Below are positions 23,125-33,420 of a stretch of DNA of 64,000 bases, piece by piece. Made by a program: the position numbers and the translations under genes. This stretch comes from Boletus sp. NGJ (lineage: Eukaryota; Basidiomycota; Agaricomycetes; Boletales; Boletaceae). Within the stretch, counting starts at the first letter, position 1, and every line of letters starts with the position of its first letter. The notes beneath the pieces were generated by a model. The model had not been told where the DNA came from. It ran no database searches and worked only from the letters and a program-made list of their open reading frames with translations. Where the stretch lies: positions 930,001 through 994,000 of the forward strand of contig JAGTXK010000091.1 in the NCBI GenBank assembly GCA_019096195.1, written 5' to 3'.

Positions 23125-24725
23125 ATGTCGTCGAAACGCAAATGGGACCAAGCTGCACCCGAAGCATTTGCAGAGAGCGAAGTACCTTTCAAAGCGACCA
23201 AAACCGAGGAGGGAAAATCGGCTTCGGAGGCAGCTGCAGCCGCCGCTGCCATCGCTGCAAAAATCGCAGCTCAGTTTAGTGCGGGCGGGTCTGCACCCGG
23301 GAGCATACAGATTGGGCAGAGAGACCCGCATGACGCCGAGTTTACGCATGATATCGATATCAATGACGTGCGGAATCGGTATGTGTTAACCAAGGGTTTG
23401 ACGCAGTCGGAAGTACGTTTTTCTCCTTTTCCTTGTTTTTATCTTTGGTGTCGTTTTTTGTTTTGTTATTTGTGGATTGGTAGATTAATGGTGGTTGGGA
23501 CAGATACACGAGGAGACCGGTGCATCGGTGAGCACCAAGGGCGTTTGGTACCCAGATCGATCCAAGGCGACGGAAAAGGATCCCCCTCTATACCTCCACC
23601 TCTCTGCGTCCACGAGAGACGTCCTCCAAAAAGCCATCGACAGGATCAACGATTTAATCTCCATAGACCTTGGACCACTCGTCGAAGACAAAAAAGACCG
23701 ACTGCGCGAAAAGGTAGACCAGGACACTCGTATGCGCTGCTTGCGTGACTCACCATCGTCTAGCGGAAATGGCCAGAAGAGAAACTACCAGTCGGCCTAG
23801 AGACGATCCGGAATTTCAATGTCCGTGCCAAGGTTGTCGGACCACAGGTAATGGTGATCAAGCGCTGGAAGATGCTTGCGCTCAATATGCTGTAGGGTGT
23901 TTTTGTGAAATATATTCAACAAGAAACGGGCACGCGCGTCCAGATAAAGGGTATCGGCTCAGGTTTTGTGGAGCAAGAAACTGGGAAAGAATCGGAGGAA
24001 CCCATGCATATACACATCACGTATGTTTATCCATCCAACCTTGTCGACTGACCAAACCGCTCACAATCCTCTAGCGGGCCGGACGACGGCCAAGTGGCTC
24101 GTGCCAAAGTACTGACCGAAGATCTTCTTGAGGTTGTGCATGCAGAGCACGGAAAAGCCCAGGCGGGCCTCGTACAACAACAAATGGAACTCCACCAAGC
24201 GCAGATGCAATATGCCCAATACAGTGCCTTGTCGGTACGTCCATCTACCCTCACTCATTTAGGCATGTGACACAATGCTCAACAATGTGTCGTGTCCTAC
24301 TTGGGCACAGGGTGGATATGGTTCCGCACCTCCACCTCCCGGTAGTGCACCACCACCACCACCGCCCGGCGAACAGCCACCACCACCTCCAGATGGGATT
24401 GCACCACCTGCTCCCGACTCTGACGCCTCTGTGGACGCATATGCGGCCTACTGGTACGTTTCGGTCCGCTCGTTCGTTGATTCGTCACCAGTCTGTCCAT
24501 CCTCCTTGCCTTCTCTTACATACTATGTTTTCAAATTATAGGGCACAGTTTGGGTACGACGTCAATTCGCAACAGTTTAAAGAATGGGCGGCGAGTCAGC
24601 AACAACAGTATACTCAGTACTACGCTCAGCAGGGGTACGGGGCTGGCGATGCGCCGGGTGGAGCAGGGGGACCGCCTGCGCCGTCGGATGGGGTGCCGCC
24701 GCCGCCACCACCACCGCCTACATAG
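23125..24725 (+). CDS. KHDC4-like KH-domain RNA-binding protein
   Basis: Seven exons (23125-23412, 23504-23713, 23764-23847, 23896-24020, 24075-24234, 24311-24453, 24542-24725) total 1194 nt, 397 aa. After an Ala/Glu-rich N-terminus comes DINDVRNRYVLTKG and IHEETGASVSTKG, the first KH-like region of the KHDC4/BLOM7 family. Then come RNFNVRAKVVGPQ, GVFVKYIQQETG and RVQIKGIGSGF, the SF1-type KH domain. The C-terminal part is Pro- and Gln-rich (poly-P runs, then YTQYYAQQGYG). KHDC4 relatives bind pre-mRNA and influence splice-site choice in animals; the fungal role is inferred. It shares a short promoter with the divergent ZNF511-like gene. Confidence 0.85.
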
Positions 24726-25383
24726 TCCCAGTGCTAGCCCTCCTGGTTCCGGTGCTCGCACTGTTCTTGATCCGGGGTCTAGGGTGGGATGTGGTTGTTA
24801 TTATTGTAATGATTTTCTTTCTAGCTTGCTTTATTTTCAATGTATATTTTTTGTTCGTATTGGGGGGATGGACGATGTAGAGAAGACGTCACCCAGCGCA
24901 CTGCGAGTTTGTACGTGTGGGAGTAATCATGACGGTCGTCGAGTGGGGTTGACAGAGTAGGTTGCGGTTGGACCACCAGTTGGTGACATCCGGCAAGGAG
25001 GAGGTTCATAATCGGGGACACGATAAAACTCCAATAACGGAAGATATCAGTTGCTAGCCTATCCTGCCTGACCATGCCGATGTAATGAAGAAGCAGCGGA
25101 GGAGTCGCACTCGTTTCAAGTTGTGGTTGGATGAGCGCTGGAGTAAGACAATTGACGGAAGAATTCGACATCGTAATGGACATGGTTCACGCTGTTGCCA
25201 ACCGGTCAGTGGCCATTCGCTTTGCGCTCCAAGAGCGCAAGCTAGTAGCGCCTTCCTTACTGCTCTATTGAGCTGACCCGCAGAGACTGATCAACAGTTC
25301 CGCACGGAAAATGTAGAGGAAAATACAACGGAATCCGATTATGCGGCCTCACTAGGTCACCACTAAGTAACCCACCCAGGACA
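24726..25383. other. Intergenic region between KHDC4-like and ARP2 genes
   Basis: These are the 3' flanks of two convergent genes. No domain, repeat or RNA gene was recognised. Confidence 0.5.
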
Positions 25384-26973
25384 TCAATTTTCGCCCCTGC
25401 CGAGCTTCTCCAGCGACCGAACACCCTGCTCGAACCACTCCTCTTTCGATATCCAAAAGTCGTTCCGGTTCTTCATGATATCGGCGAGGACAGCACCGCC
25501 GAGGAAGACCATGTGTTTTCGACGTGGAGGGTCTTCAATACGGATTTTGAATTTCTAACATGCGCCGCGGATACTGTGGGTGAATTTCAACAGGGGGGTG
25601 GAATTGGATGACCTACGTTCAACCGTGAGGGGTCTCCGTTGAGCACCCGCGTGAGATAGAGCTGCTTCATCTCCTTCTCGAGACGACTTGGGAGTCCGGG
25701 GTACATGCTTGACCCGCCAGAAAGGACGATGTGTTTGTAAAGTTCCGAGCGAATATCCAGAGCCGCAGTCTGGATTGTTTCGAAGAGCATTTCTGTGAGT
25801 CCCAATATGTCAGCGCGCTGCGACGGAAGAAGGAGAATGGAGGATGGGAGGTGGGACGAACCTGCTACACCTGGTTGGTCCATGTCGACCAGGTGTGGTT
25901 GGAACATACACTCTGGAGCTTCAAACCGCTCTGAGCCCACTTTGATCGTCCGCCCATCAGGAAGCTAACGTATAGGTGAGCATCGTCACAAGGCCCGATG
26001 ACAGTTAATCCCGCACCGTATAATTTTCAACGAGGACCGTGGTTTCTTCTGATAGCTTTTGATCGAGGTCGAGGTCGTAACTAACATGGAGTATATATCC
26101 GAGCAACGAGATGGTGGTAAATGGTGTCTCTTACCTGACATAACATAGCTTTTCCTTGATCTCTCGCACAGTCTCGAAATCAGCGGTACGGTTGAAAGCG
26201 TATCCGCGCATGAGCAGGAGTTTGATCAAGTATCGCGTCACGTCTCGGCCAGCGATATCCAGGCGACGAGTGAGATGCGGGATGGAAAAGCCTGAGTATA
26301 CAGGTATGATGTGCGTGACACCATCACCCGAATCGACGACGACGCCTGTCGTCAGACCTGCCCGAAAATACACCGATCTTGATCCCAAAGCACGAGCACG
26401 CCTTACTAAAACACCTACCTTGCGCGTAGAGCGTTAACACGGCCTGAATGGCTACATATACGCCTTGGAACCCATACTCCTCAAACATGACTTGTACCAT
26501 TCGCTGCCTGTTAACCTTTGGGTTCATCGGCGGTTCAGTGAGCAATACTTTTCGCCCGCGCGGGTCGACTTTGAGTTTCTCGTCAAAGGTGTAATCCCAA
26601 AGGTGTTTCATGTCTTCCCAGTTCCGGACGATACCGTGTTCCATCGGTTGGGTTACTTGGAGGTAGTTGCGGTTCTCTGCGGCTTCGTCGCCGATCATGA
26701 TGTCCTTGATCACTGCGGAGCCGACACGTTCTTCAGCACGCAAGATTGGACGGCCGACGATGGAGGGAAAGACTATGGTATTTGTTTGATCAGGGTCATA
26801 TCCCACATCGTGGACCACTACGACGGCGCACCATGTTCTGGAAAGTTGGATCCTGCATAGCCAACTTTGACAAACTGCGGGAGACATCGTGTCAGTGTGA
26901 GTTAATGGGTGTCTAAGAAGTGAGTGCTTACACCTGTTCCATTGTCGACGACGAGAGGCGGATCTGAGTCCAT
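25384..26973 (-). CDS. ARP2: Actin-related protein 2 (Arp2/3 complex)
   Basis: The start ATG is at 26973 ([14 protein letters not shown]), with a multi-exon actin fold down to LGRGEN at 25384. Diagnostic segments, in order, are [97 protein letters not shown] and [34 protein letters not shown] follows near the end. The phosphate-binding loops DNGTG and DSGDGVT are present. The KLCYV-DLDQ pattern and the RAEERVG start are those of Arp2 rather than actin or Arp3. It nucleates branched actin filaments at endocytic sites. The ABP1-like gene at the window's right end acts in the same process. Confidence 0.95.
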
Positions 26974-27223
26974 GTTGCTTTAAGGTCTTGCAAATCTGAT
27001 TGCTGTGTAACGGTTGTTGTGGCAGGCGTACTGCGCTCGGAGAGATCACCTCGGTAATGGTATGTTTATATCGCTTTGGCTTCGTGACAGGCGTTCAGTC
27101 TAATTGACGTAGTACAGGATCCTACTAAACTGCTTGTTACAATACAACTCGGCGATTCTCCCGCACCACCCTCGAACTCGAACTCGAACGCAGAATCGTA
27201 GTCGGTCCTTGTGGTAACGGTGA

Positions 27224-28051
27224 TCACAAGTAAAGCGCGCCAAGTATTGAGCCTAGTATTGCACCAATGATTGTGGCTTTGTTGTTCTTCGCGCCTGAGT
27301 TAGGGGTCGATGAGACGGTAGGAAGCGATACCACGGTCGGCGGAGAGCTAGAAACGGGCAGCGACAATGAGGGTAAGAATGAGGAGGTTGCACTGAAGTA
27401 TGACAATCGATTTCCGAGTTATTTTTTGGGTGGACAGCAAGTCGATGGTATTCGTACCTAGCATTTGCAACGGCGAGTGTGATCGATTCGATGTCGAATC
27501 GGGCGGGCAGGTTCCCTTGTAGAAATGTGATGCCAAGAGTAGTCATTTGTGCTTCCGGGATATTCACGGCGACAATGAGACTGATGGAGGTGTTGACCTC
27601 TGTAGTCATCGAGACATCGGTAGGCTCTGCAGTCAAAGTTAAATTGACGGTTGCATTTGAAGACGAAGTGGTGCGAAGATATAGGGTAGATGCTGAATAC
27701 CAATGTCAGATTCTGACTTAACGCGCAAGTGGACTGATTACCTCTGAAAGTAAGGAACATTTGTGGTATAACATTGCCCGCTTGCGGTATAGGTCCATTG
27801 GTATAGACTATGGTAGTTCCGGGCATGGTGTCGTTAGATACTTGCCTAAGGGCTGGCAATTAGTGAGTCGAGAAGACAAAATGAGAAACTTACCATGGGC
27901 TTATGCAGCCTGGTTTGGTGGATAAAGAGGTGCACAGCGGTGGATTATATATGATATCTGGGTCTGTACTCGAGAGGAGAACAGTTTGTTGCGCCAAGGC
28001 TGGAAGGAGCAGACCAAGGGCAAGATATATCCGAACGAGGGAGTCTGGCAT
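27224..28051 (-). CDS. Small secreted or membrane-anchored Ser/Thr-rich protein
   Basis: The frame starts at 28051 with a signal peptide (MPDSLVRIYLALGLLLPALA then QQ). Four exons are joined by introns of about 50 bp. The mature part has a small ectodomain with two or three cysteines (PLCTSLSTKPGC), several N-glycosylation sequons (SNDT, SNAT, NLT, NTS) and the block SLIVAVNIPEAQMTTLG. A Ser/Pro-rich spacer follows, and the C-terminal hydrophobic stretch ATIIGAILGSILGALYL ends the protein. That end resembles either a GPI-attachment signal or a single membrane helix; a further short exon cannot be excluded. The family is not recognised, but the layout matches cell-surface proteins of basidiomycetes. 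It is divergent from the next gene. Confidence 0.6.
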
Positions 28052-28462
28052 AGTTGGAGGTCAAAGGTCGGTGTACGAGACACACCACGAGGTATCCTGT
28101 TACCAAGGAAGGATGTAATAACGAAGTTCATTTGTTCTTGTCTTATTTCCGCTCATTAGACGCCTGAGGAACTCACCAGTTGGAGCGTGTGTGCATCGCC
28201 ATGGCTGGCTGGTAGTTGAAAATATAGATTCTTCAAATCAGTCACTGCTGACTTGCGTCTTTTTTCTTTCAACGTTTTTTTTTCTCCATGTGATGGGACA
28301 GCTTAGTCAGCAACGGCGTCCGACGTTCGCCTTGTTTTTCCCTGACTGCTACGTCCATCTCGCCATCCTCCTCGTCCGTTCCAGAGGATCATTCCGTTCT
28401 TTTGCTCATTCGCTCCTTACGAACACATCGTCATTAAATAAATTTTACAGAACACAACAAAA
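28052..28462. promoter_or_regulatory. Divergent intergenic region between two cell-surface genes
   Basis: This is a 411-bp gap between divergent start codons. Pyrimidine-rich tracts (28258-28290, 28360-28400) lie before the rightward gene, as is common upstream of fungal start sites. No clear TATA box was seen. Confidence 0.4.
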
Positions 28463-30017
28463 ATGTTTTCTCGCGGCGGCTTTCTGTACAAGCGCTCTCA
28501 GAATGGCGCACACCGCAACCTCGTTGCCCGGGTCAGCCCGACCCTTCCGTCTGTCGCTGCGGTCAGCGCACCCTCGACATCTCCTTCCGCCTCTTCTGAT
28601 GGTGAGTCTCCATCGGGTTACTCTGATCTCCATGCCTGACCACACTCTTTTATAGCCAAAACTACGGACAACGTCAACCCACTCACATCCGCAATGGTGC
28701 CCGTCCCACAAACGTCTGTCACCCCCGCAACTTCCCCTTCCCCCTCTACTTTATCCTCATCCACCCCAACCGTTTCTTCCCCTTCCGCCGCTTCCTCTCC
28801 TTCCCCCCTTTCCTCCTCGACCTCGAAAGCCTCAACCGCCTCTTCTGCCTCTCTCGCTCTCACAGCTTCTTCCGCTGTTTCGACGCCGTTGACGCTAGCC
28901 GTGAGCGATTTCCCTTCCTTTGGTTAAATGTGTCGCGTCTAAATTTCTTTCCAGTCGACACCTACCACCCATGCACCCTCTGTCGCCACCCAAATTGTCA
29001 CTGGTACCTTGTCCATCCCTAAGTCCAGCCTGGCCCCCTCCTCCACCTCTCCCGCTGGCTCTTCTAGCACAACCAACACAGGTGCGATTGTAGGTGGTGT
29101 GGCTGGCACCATCGCTGGTATTGCCGTCCTCGGTTTTCTCCTCATGTGGTGCATGGTGCGCGTTGCATCCTCGCCACGTCACATGTTCCTTTTCTTACTA
29201 GAAATTTTTTTAGCGCCGTCAGCGAAACCGTGATATTGACAACTTTGACACCCAGGCCTTTAAGCGTCAGTCTGCCGTTCTGCTTGATGACCCCGTTGAG
29301 CCCTCGCCGTCCTACAATCCTCGCCCACCAACCATGATCGAGCACCACAATACTTCTCCTGCCCTTGCCGCACAGAGTGGATATACTGGTCAGAATTTCT
29401 ACGGAAGTTACGACGGATACGGTCAACAACCTCATGCCCCTTCTGAGATGATTCAGTCCGTCGGTTCTTCTCCCCCACAGGCTTATGGCGCATCACCGAT
29501 GGGTTACACTAGTTACAACGACTCTCAACGGCAAGTTGCTATGCAAAACGTGGGATACGCTGGTTATGATTCTCAGCATCAACTCGTCAGACAACCCTCA
29601 AACGCGGCATATCTCACACGCCTCCCGAGCTCTGCAGCCGGATATGTTCCTCCCGCTGCACCTTCTGGCTCCATTGACCCGAACGCTCACTACACCGATC
29701 TCAGCCGTTCCAGTATATCCCCGTACCAGGCCGCGCAGTATGCTGACATTTCGCGTCAACTTGGCACCAACAACCCCAGTGGACAAGCCCCTCGTGAATC
29801 ATCTGAGTTATTAGACGCTCCTTTACCGAGTCCATTTGATGACCCCGTTGAGGCGACTCCAGTGTCAGACGTCACCTCTCGTGCACAACTGGACCGCTCG
29901 TCCGATGCGCCTGCACGTGGACCGGCTTCCGCAACCCCTGCACGACAAACACAGGGGAACGCTCATCAGCGACCAACTACCATCTATGAAGAAGGCGATG
30001 CCTATGGTGGAATCTAA
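28463..30017 (+). CDS. Ser/Thr-rich single-pass membrane protein, mid2/sensor-like layout
   Basis: Four exons are read. The N-terminus (MFSRGGFLYKRSQNGAH) is basic and lacks a convincing signal peptide. A Ser/Thr/Pro/Ala mucin-like segment follows (about residues 40-165). One transmembrane helix comes next (GAIVGGVAGTIAGIAVLGFL, continuing LMW), with a juxtamembrane basic RRQRNRD. A cytosolic tail of about 240 residues is rich in Tyr, Gly, Ser and Gln (QNFYGSYDGYGQQ) and ends DAYGGI. This matches the general layout of fungal stress-sensor or mid2-like proteins, without a WSC domain. Without a cleaved signal, the helix could act as a reverse anchor, or an upstream exon may be missing. Repeat copy C begins 347 bp downstream. 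Confidence 0.65.
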
Positions 30018-30363
30018 AGCATTTCCTATATCGCGACTTTTGTGTGTGTTTTGTTGGTGCGGAGACACAGTTTCGAACACTGTACAGTTTCACCCGAGCT
30101 ACTTATTGCTGTATTATCTTTGAACATTACTTTCACCGTCAAACGCTTGCACGTGTGCACGCTGGTTTCCGCCGTTGTTCCACTGCGACGCCAGACTGGT
30201 CTGCTTTGTCGCATTCTTGTTGAAGCTCTTTTCTTCGTATCTCTTCGAACTGTCTCCCCGTAGCCCCAATACCCCATCCACTGCTACGACGATCACCTTG
30301 CCTCTTTTCACTTTAACTGCGGTAGCGATGGCCCTCTTACCCCGTGAAAGATCTCATCCATAC
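30018..30363. other. Intergenic flank left of repeat copy C
   Basis: This is the 3' flank of the Ser-rich membrane protein gene. The last bases before the unit end read CATCCATAC. No convincing target-site duplication with the right flank (GATCCCCAAC) is visible. Confidence 0.5.
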
Positions 30364-30731
30364 GATGGATCAGTGCTTTTACCCCACCGGTCAACGAGCC
30401 TCATCTCGTCGATACCTTTTCTTGAACGTTTTGGTTTTGCACAGTTATTTAATCTGATTGACGTTCGTCTCTCTTTGCCCTTTGCGCCGATGTTTTTCAG
30501 GGTTTTGGGCTGTTGCGCTTTTTGGATGTTCGTCATTATGGTTTTTTAGTTCGGGGCGCGACTCGCGAGTATATGTTGATCCTATGAATATCTATGCGTG
30601 AATCGATACTGGACCTGATTCAGAATTCAAGGACGGGTACGATATCTGCGTGTATTTCTTTAACACTAACCAAGTCATCGCGATTTTTGACTTTGCACAC
30701 TCCACCGACAGGTTTTGTCTAATTCCGGGCC

Positions 30732-30941
30732 GTGGACCCGGTCACCGAGCGGATCCCAGATGATCTCCCCACGTCAGCCGATCTGTACGAGCCATCATCA
30801 AACTCGGACGAGACTCCGAATGCAAGTGACCCACCATTGTCAAAGTTTACCAGCATGTGCATTGTGCGTCACGGAAACACCTTGCTGACCAGACCCGCCC
30901 GGGTCAAAGAAAGCAAAAGCGAGCAAAAGTGTAGCAAATAA
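30732..30941 (+). CDS. Short conserved leader ORF of the HNH unit, copy C
   Basis: A 69-codon open frame (DPVTERIPDDLPTSADLYE to EQKCSK) matches the one in copy A except for one visible residue. It has no ATG; an acceptor-like CCGACAG lies just upstream. Conservation between two copies is not strong evidence of coding, because the surrounding DNA is equally similar. Confidence 0.25.
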   Translation: MDPVTERIPDDLPTSADLYEPSSNSDETPNASDPPLSKFTSMCIVRHGNTLLTRPARVKESKSEQKCSK

Positions 30942-31022
30942 TGTGTAGTCAGAATGCACACAAAAGTGTAGTAAATGTAAAAAGTGTACACAAATGTAGC
31001 AAAGTGTAGTGTACAAATGAGT
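30928..31022 (+). repeat. GTGTA-motif cluster, copy C
   Basis: Seven occurrences of GTGTA, mostly AGTGTAG, stand in about 95 bp of AT-rich DNA, ending roughly 90 bp before the HNH start codon. The same array is in copy A; copy B lacks this part. It could be a binding-site array for a unit-encoded protein or the gene's own promoter elements. Confidence 0.55.
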
Positions 31023-31109
31023 GTAATACCCTCCCCACTACATGTTGACTGTCGTGCCTTGGCACCGTGACAATTATGTAAGCAATGAGCTCTTGCTACG
31101 ACTTTTATC

Positions 31110-32496
31110 ATGGCTACTACTGTTCATATCTACCTGCATAGTCAACTTGAAGGTGCATCCACTGGCACCACCGAACACTGGATTCGGGCCCTTTCCATCC
31201 CGCGTGAAGACATCAAAAGATTCACTCTTTACCCACTCAAATGGGTACGCTTCGCCACATTTACCGTTTGCGGCGCCAAGGGACACCTCTCGGCTACTCC
31301 AGGAGGCAAGATCGTCGAGTATGACAATGTCTCGTTCGAAAATCTCGAGCATAAATACTACTATGCCCCCAACGGTAAGCTTGTGCTTCCTGTTCTGTTA
31401 ATATATTCTGACGATGTGTCGAGATAGACACGTACCATCTCACTGACTACCAGGCATTTAATGACGGAATCACGTCAAGTGTGGCTACTTCGCGACGCGC
31501 CAACTTCCGCGAGGATATTCGCAGACGCGACAACAGTTGCGTTATTACGGGGGAAGGGCCTGAATATTGCGACGCGGTACATATTATACCTAACAGCAAA
31601 GGCAGCAACGTATGTTCACTTGATCTTGGCAGGCCCTGGGCGATGCTTACCCATTCATTAGTACATTACTTATGTTGTTCGTGACCGCTCCAGTTTATAC
31701 GAACAACTGCCATTCTCTCTTGATAATGATGTCGATATCAACTGCATTGAGAATGGAATACTTCTGCGCAAGGATCTACATCAAAAATTTGGCATGGCTG
31801 CAATTGGATTCCTCAAGGCTTGCCCAGAATTTATGTCCCCCCACAGTTGTCTCTAACATGTGCCATGTTCAGACTCCGAATTTTGCCATGCTACCCACCG
31901 ATGTTCCGCGGATTGAGCAAGGTCCTATTCCACACAGCCGGACGACGTTACAATATCATATGCCACCTACAGGATCGGATATTGTTCTGCAACGTGACAC
32001 TCGAGCTGATTGGTCTCGCGATGAGCTACCACCCCCACCCAGCATCCTGCTTGACTTCATGTATGGGGCTGCCGTCGTCAAGCGCTGGGGGTGCAATCCT
32101 TTGGGTGACGTGCTGCGGAAACGGTTTGAAGATGACTTCAGTAAAGTCTTGGCTGAAAATCCAAAACATTCCACTCCCGAAGACGATGAATCCGAAGTTG
32201 AGTTAGATGATCCAGGGAACAACGACCCAAATTGGAAACCCTCGAAGGACAAACAGAAAGGGAGAAAAACATTCTCGTCGGATGCGTCAGCAGGCTTACT
32301 CGAAGCCATGGATATGGTCCTATACTTGTCAATGATGGTGAAGGGCACTACACCTGAATTGATGGCTGCAGAATGGGAGAAACAGAACAAGGAGAGAGAA
32401 CAACGTTCTCAAGAACATAGTTGTGAGAAGGTACAACAGTGGCTGAACTCGGATGCATCTGTGAGTGCTTTCATCAAATGCATGTTTTCTCAGTGA
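31110..32496 (+). CDS. HNH_2-family nuclease-domain protein, copy C
   Basis: The exons are 31110-31374, 31428-31609, 31662-31817 and 31873-32496 (1227 nt, 408 aa). The first two introns are GT-AG (53 and 52 bp, the first with CTGAC branch). The third, 55 bp, begins with GC (AAG then GCTTGCC). Domains: an N-terminal region of about 90 residues (MATTVHIYLHSQLEG), then the HNH core RRDNSCVITG, CDAVHIIPNSKG, YVVRDRSSLYEQ and IENGILLRKDLHQKF. A family tail follows (TPNFAM, PPPPSILLDFMYG), with an acidic low-complexity segment (residues ~290-330) and a helical end to MFSQ. The HNH histidines and asparagine are present. The family is expanded in Agaricomycetes with unknown function. Being the cargo of a TIR-bounded repeat, it may act on the unit's own DNA. 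Confidence 0.75.
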
Positions 32497-32655
32497 AGGA
32501 CTACTGATAAGTTGTTGGGTTGCAAGTGAGAGAAAAGGACTTGTTTTCATCCACTTTAAACCATCACATTGTATGGATGGGAATGTCGAACCTGGTTCGA
32601 GATGCTACTCGACAGGGGCTGGGACTACTAGGACTAAGCTCGGAGGTGGAGGTAT

Positions 32656-33420
32656 TCATTTGTTCTCAAACTTTGATTTCAGGCGAAACACACGTGTACG
32701 AATGGTATCATTGTATGTATAACAGCATTTTGTCATGTAGTAAGAACCCGGATCACGCATAAACGACGTCCAACGTTCATCCAGACGCAACTCTTGAGAG
32801 ACCAAGCCGAGCTCAGTCAGCTCCGAGGGTACCGCCGACTGCGCGGCTTGTGTCTGCGGTTGCTGTGACGCATTCGTAGGCGGTGGTGCAGACAACGATG
32901 CCGTTCGTAGACATGTGGATGGTGGGCCGGATATCCGTGTGATTGGGACGCGATCGCCGCCGCCGAATACGGTGCTGAGCCTGGGTACGGTACGAACCCA
33001 CTGGCAGAAGCACGTACCTCTCAGGGGCTTGCTTTGACTTTGACAGGCGCATCGTCGACACAAACTGCGTTCTACCAGCAAAGATTGCCAGTTCCGAGTC
33101 GTCGTCACCCTCTTCCTTGATTGACCATAGTTGTCCTAACTGGCTTGATAGTACCTTCTCGTTCTGAGATGCAGCCAGTGCGTTGTGTGCCTTCTCACTC
33201 AACTTGGTCAGGATTGGCTATAAGAATGGTCCAGTGAGCGAAGCGAGAACTCGAGTTACAGTTTCGGCATATCTCACAAATGCTTTCGCTGCCCCTACGA
33301 CTGCGAGGAGCGGCTTTCGTCGAAAACACAGCAGGCCCTCATCGAGCTCCTTAATCGCGTTGGACGCCAGGGGAGAGCGAGGTCCACGGGTCACGATAGT
33401 ACCAAGGACGATCTGTGTTC
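32656..33420 (-). CDS. Second gene of the HNH unit, copy C (best-preserved copy, start unknown)
   Basis: On the minus strand the last exon reads LSTVFGGGDRVPITRISGP through a Pro/Gln/Ser-rich linker to LRLDERWTSFMRDPGSYY and KSKFENK, stop at 32656. Before it, across an intron GTACGTG to CCCAG, lies an acidic/basic block SIKEEGDDDSELAIFAGR and MRLSKSKQAPER, preceded by LSEKAHNALAASQNEK. An upstream block with KAFVRYAET ends in a stop shared by all three copies. The stop would be removed if the 42-bp stretch GTAACTC to CTTATAG is an intron. The start codon was not found; it should lie near or above 33420. No known domain was seen. It is convergent with the HNH gene (159 bp between stops). Confidence 0.45.

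Noticed and set aside
31956-32390. 144-codon open frame antisense to the HNH gene, repeated in all three copies
   Set aside because: It is the exact antisense of the conserved HNH tail exon and is kept open only by that exon's composition. The sense frame has family similarity and splice sites.
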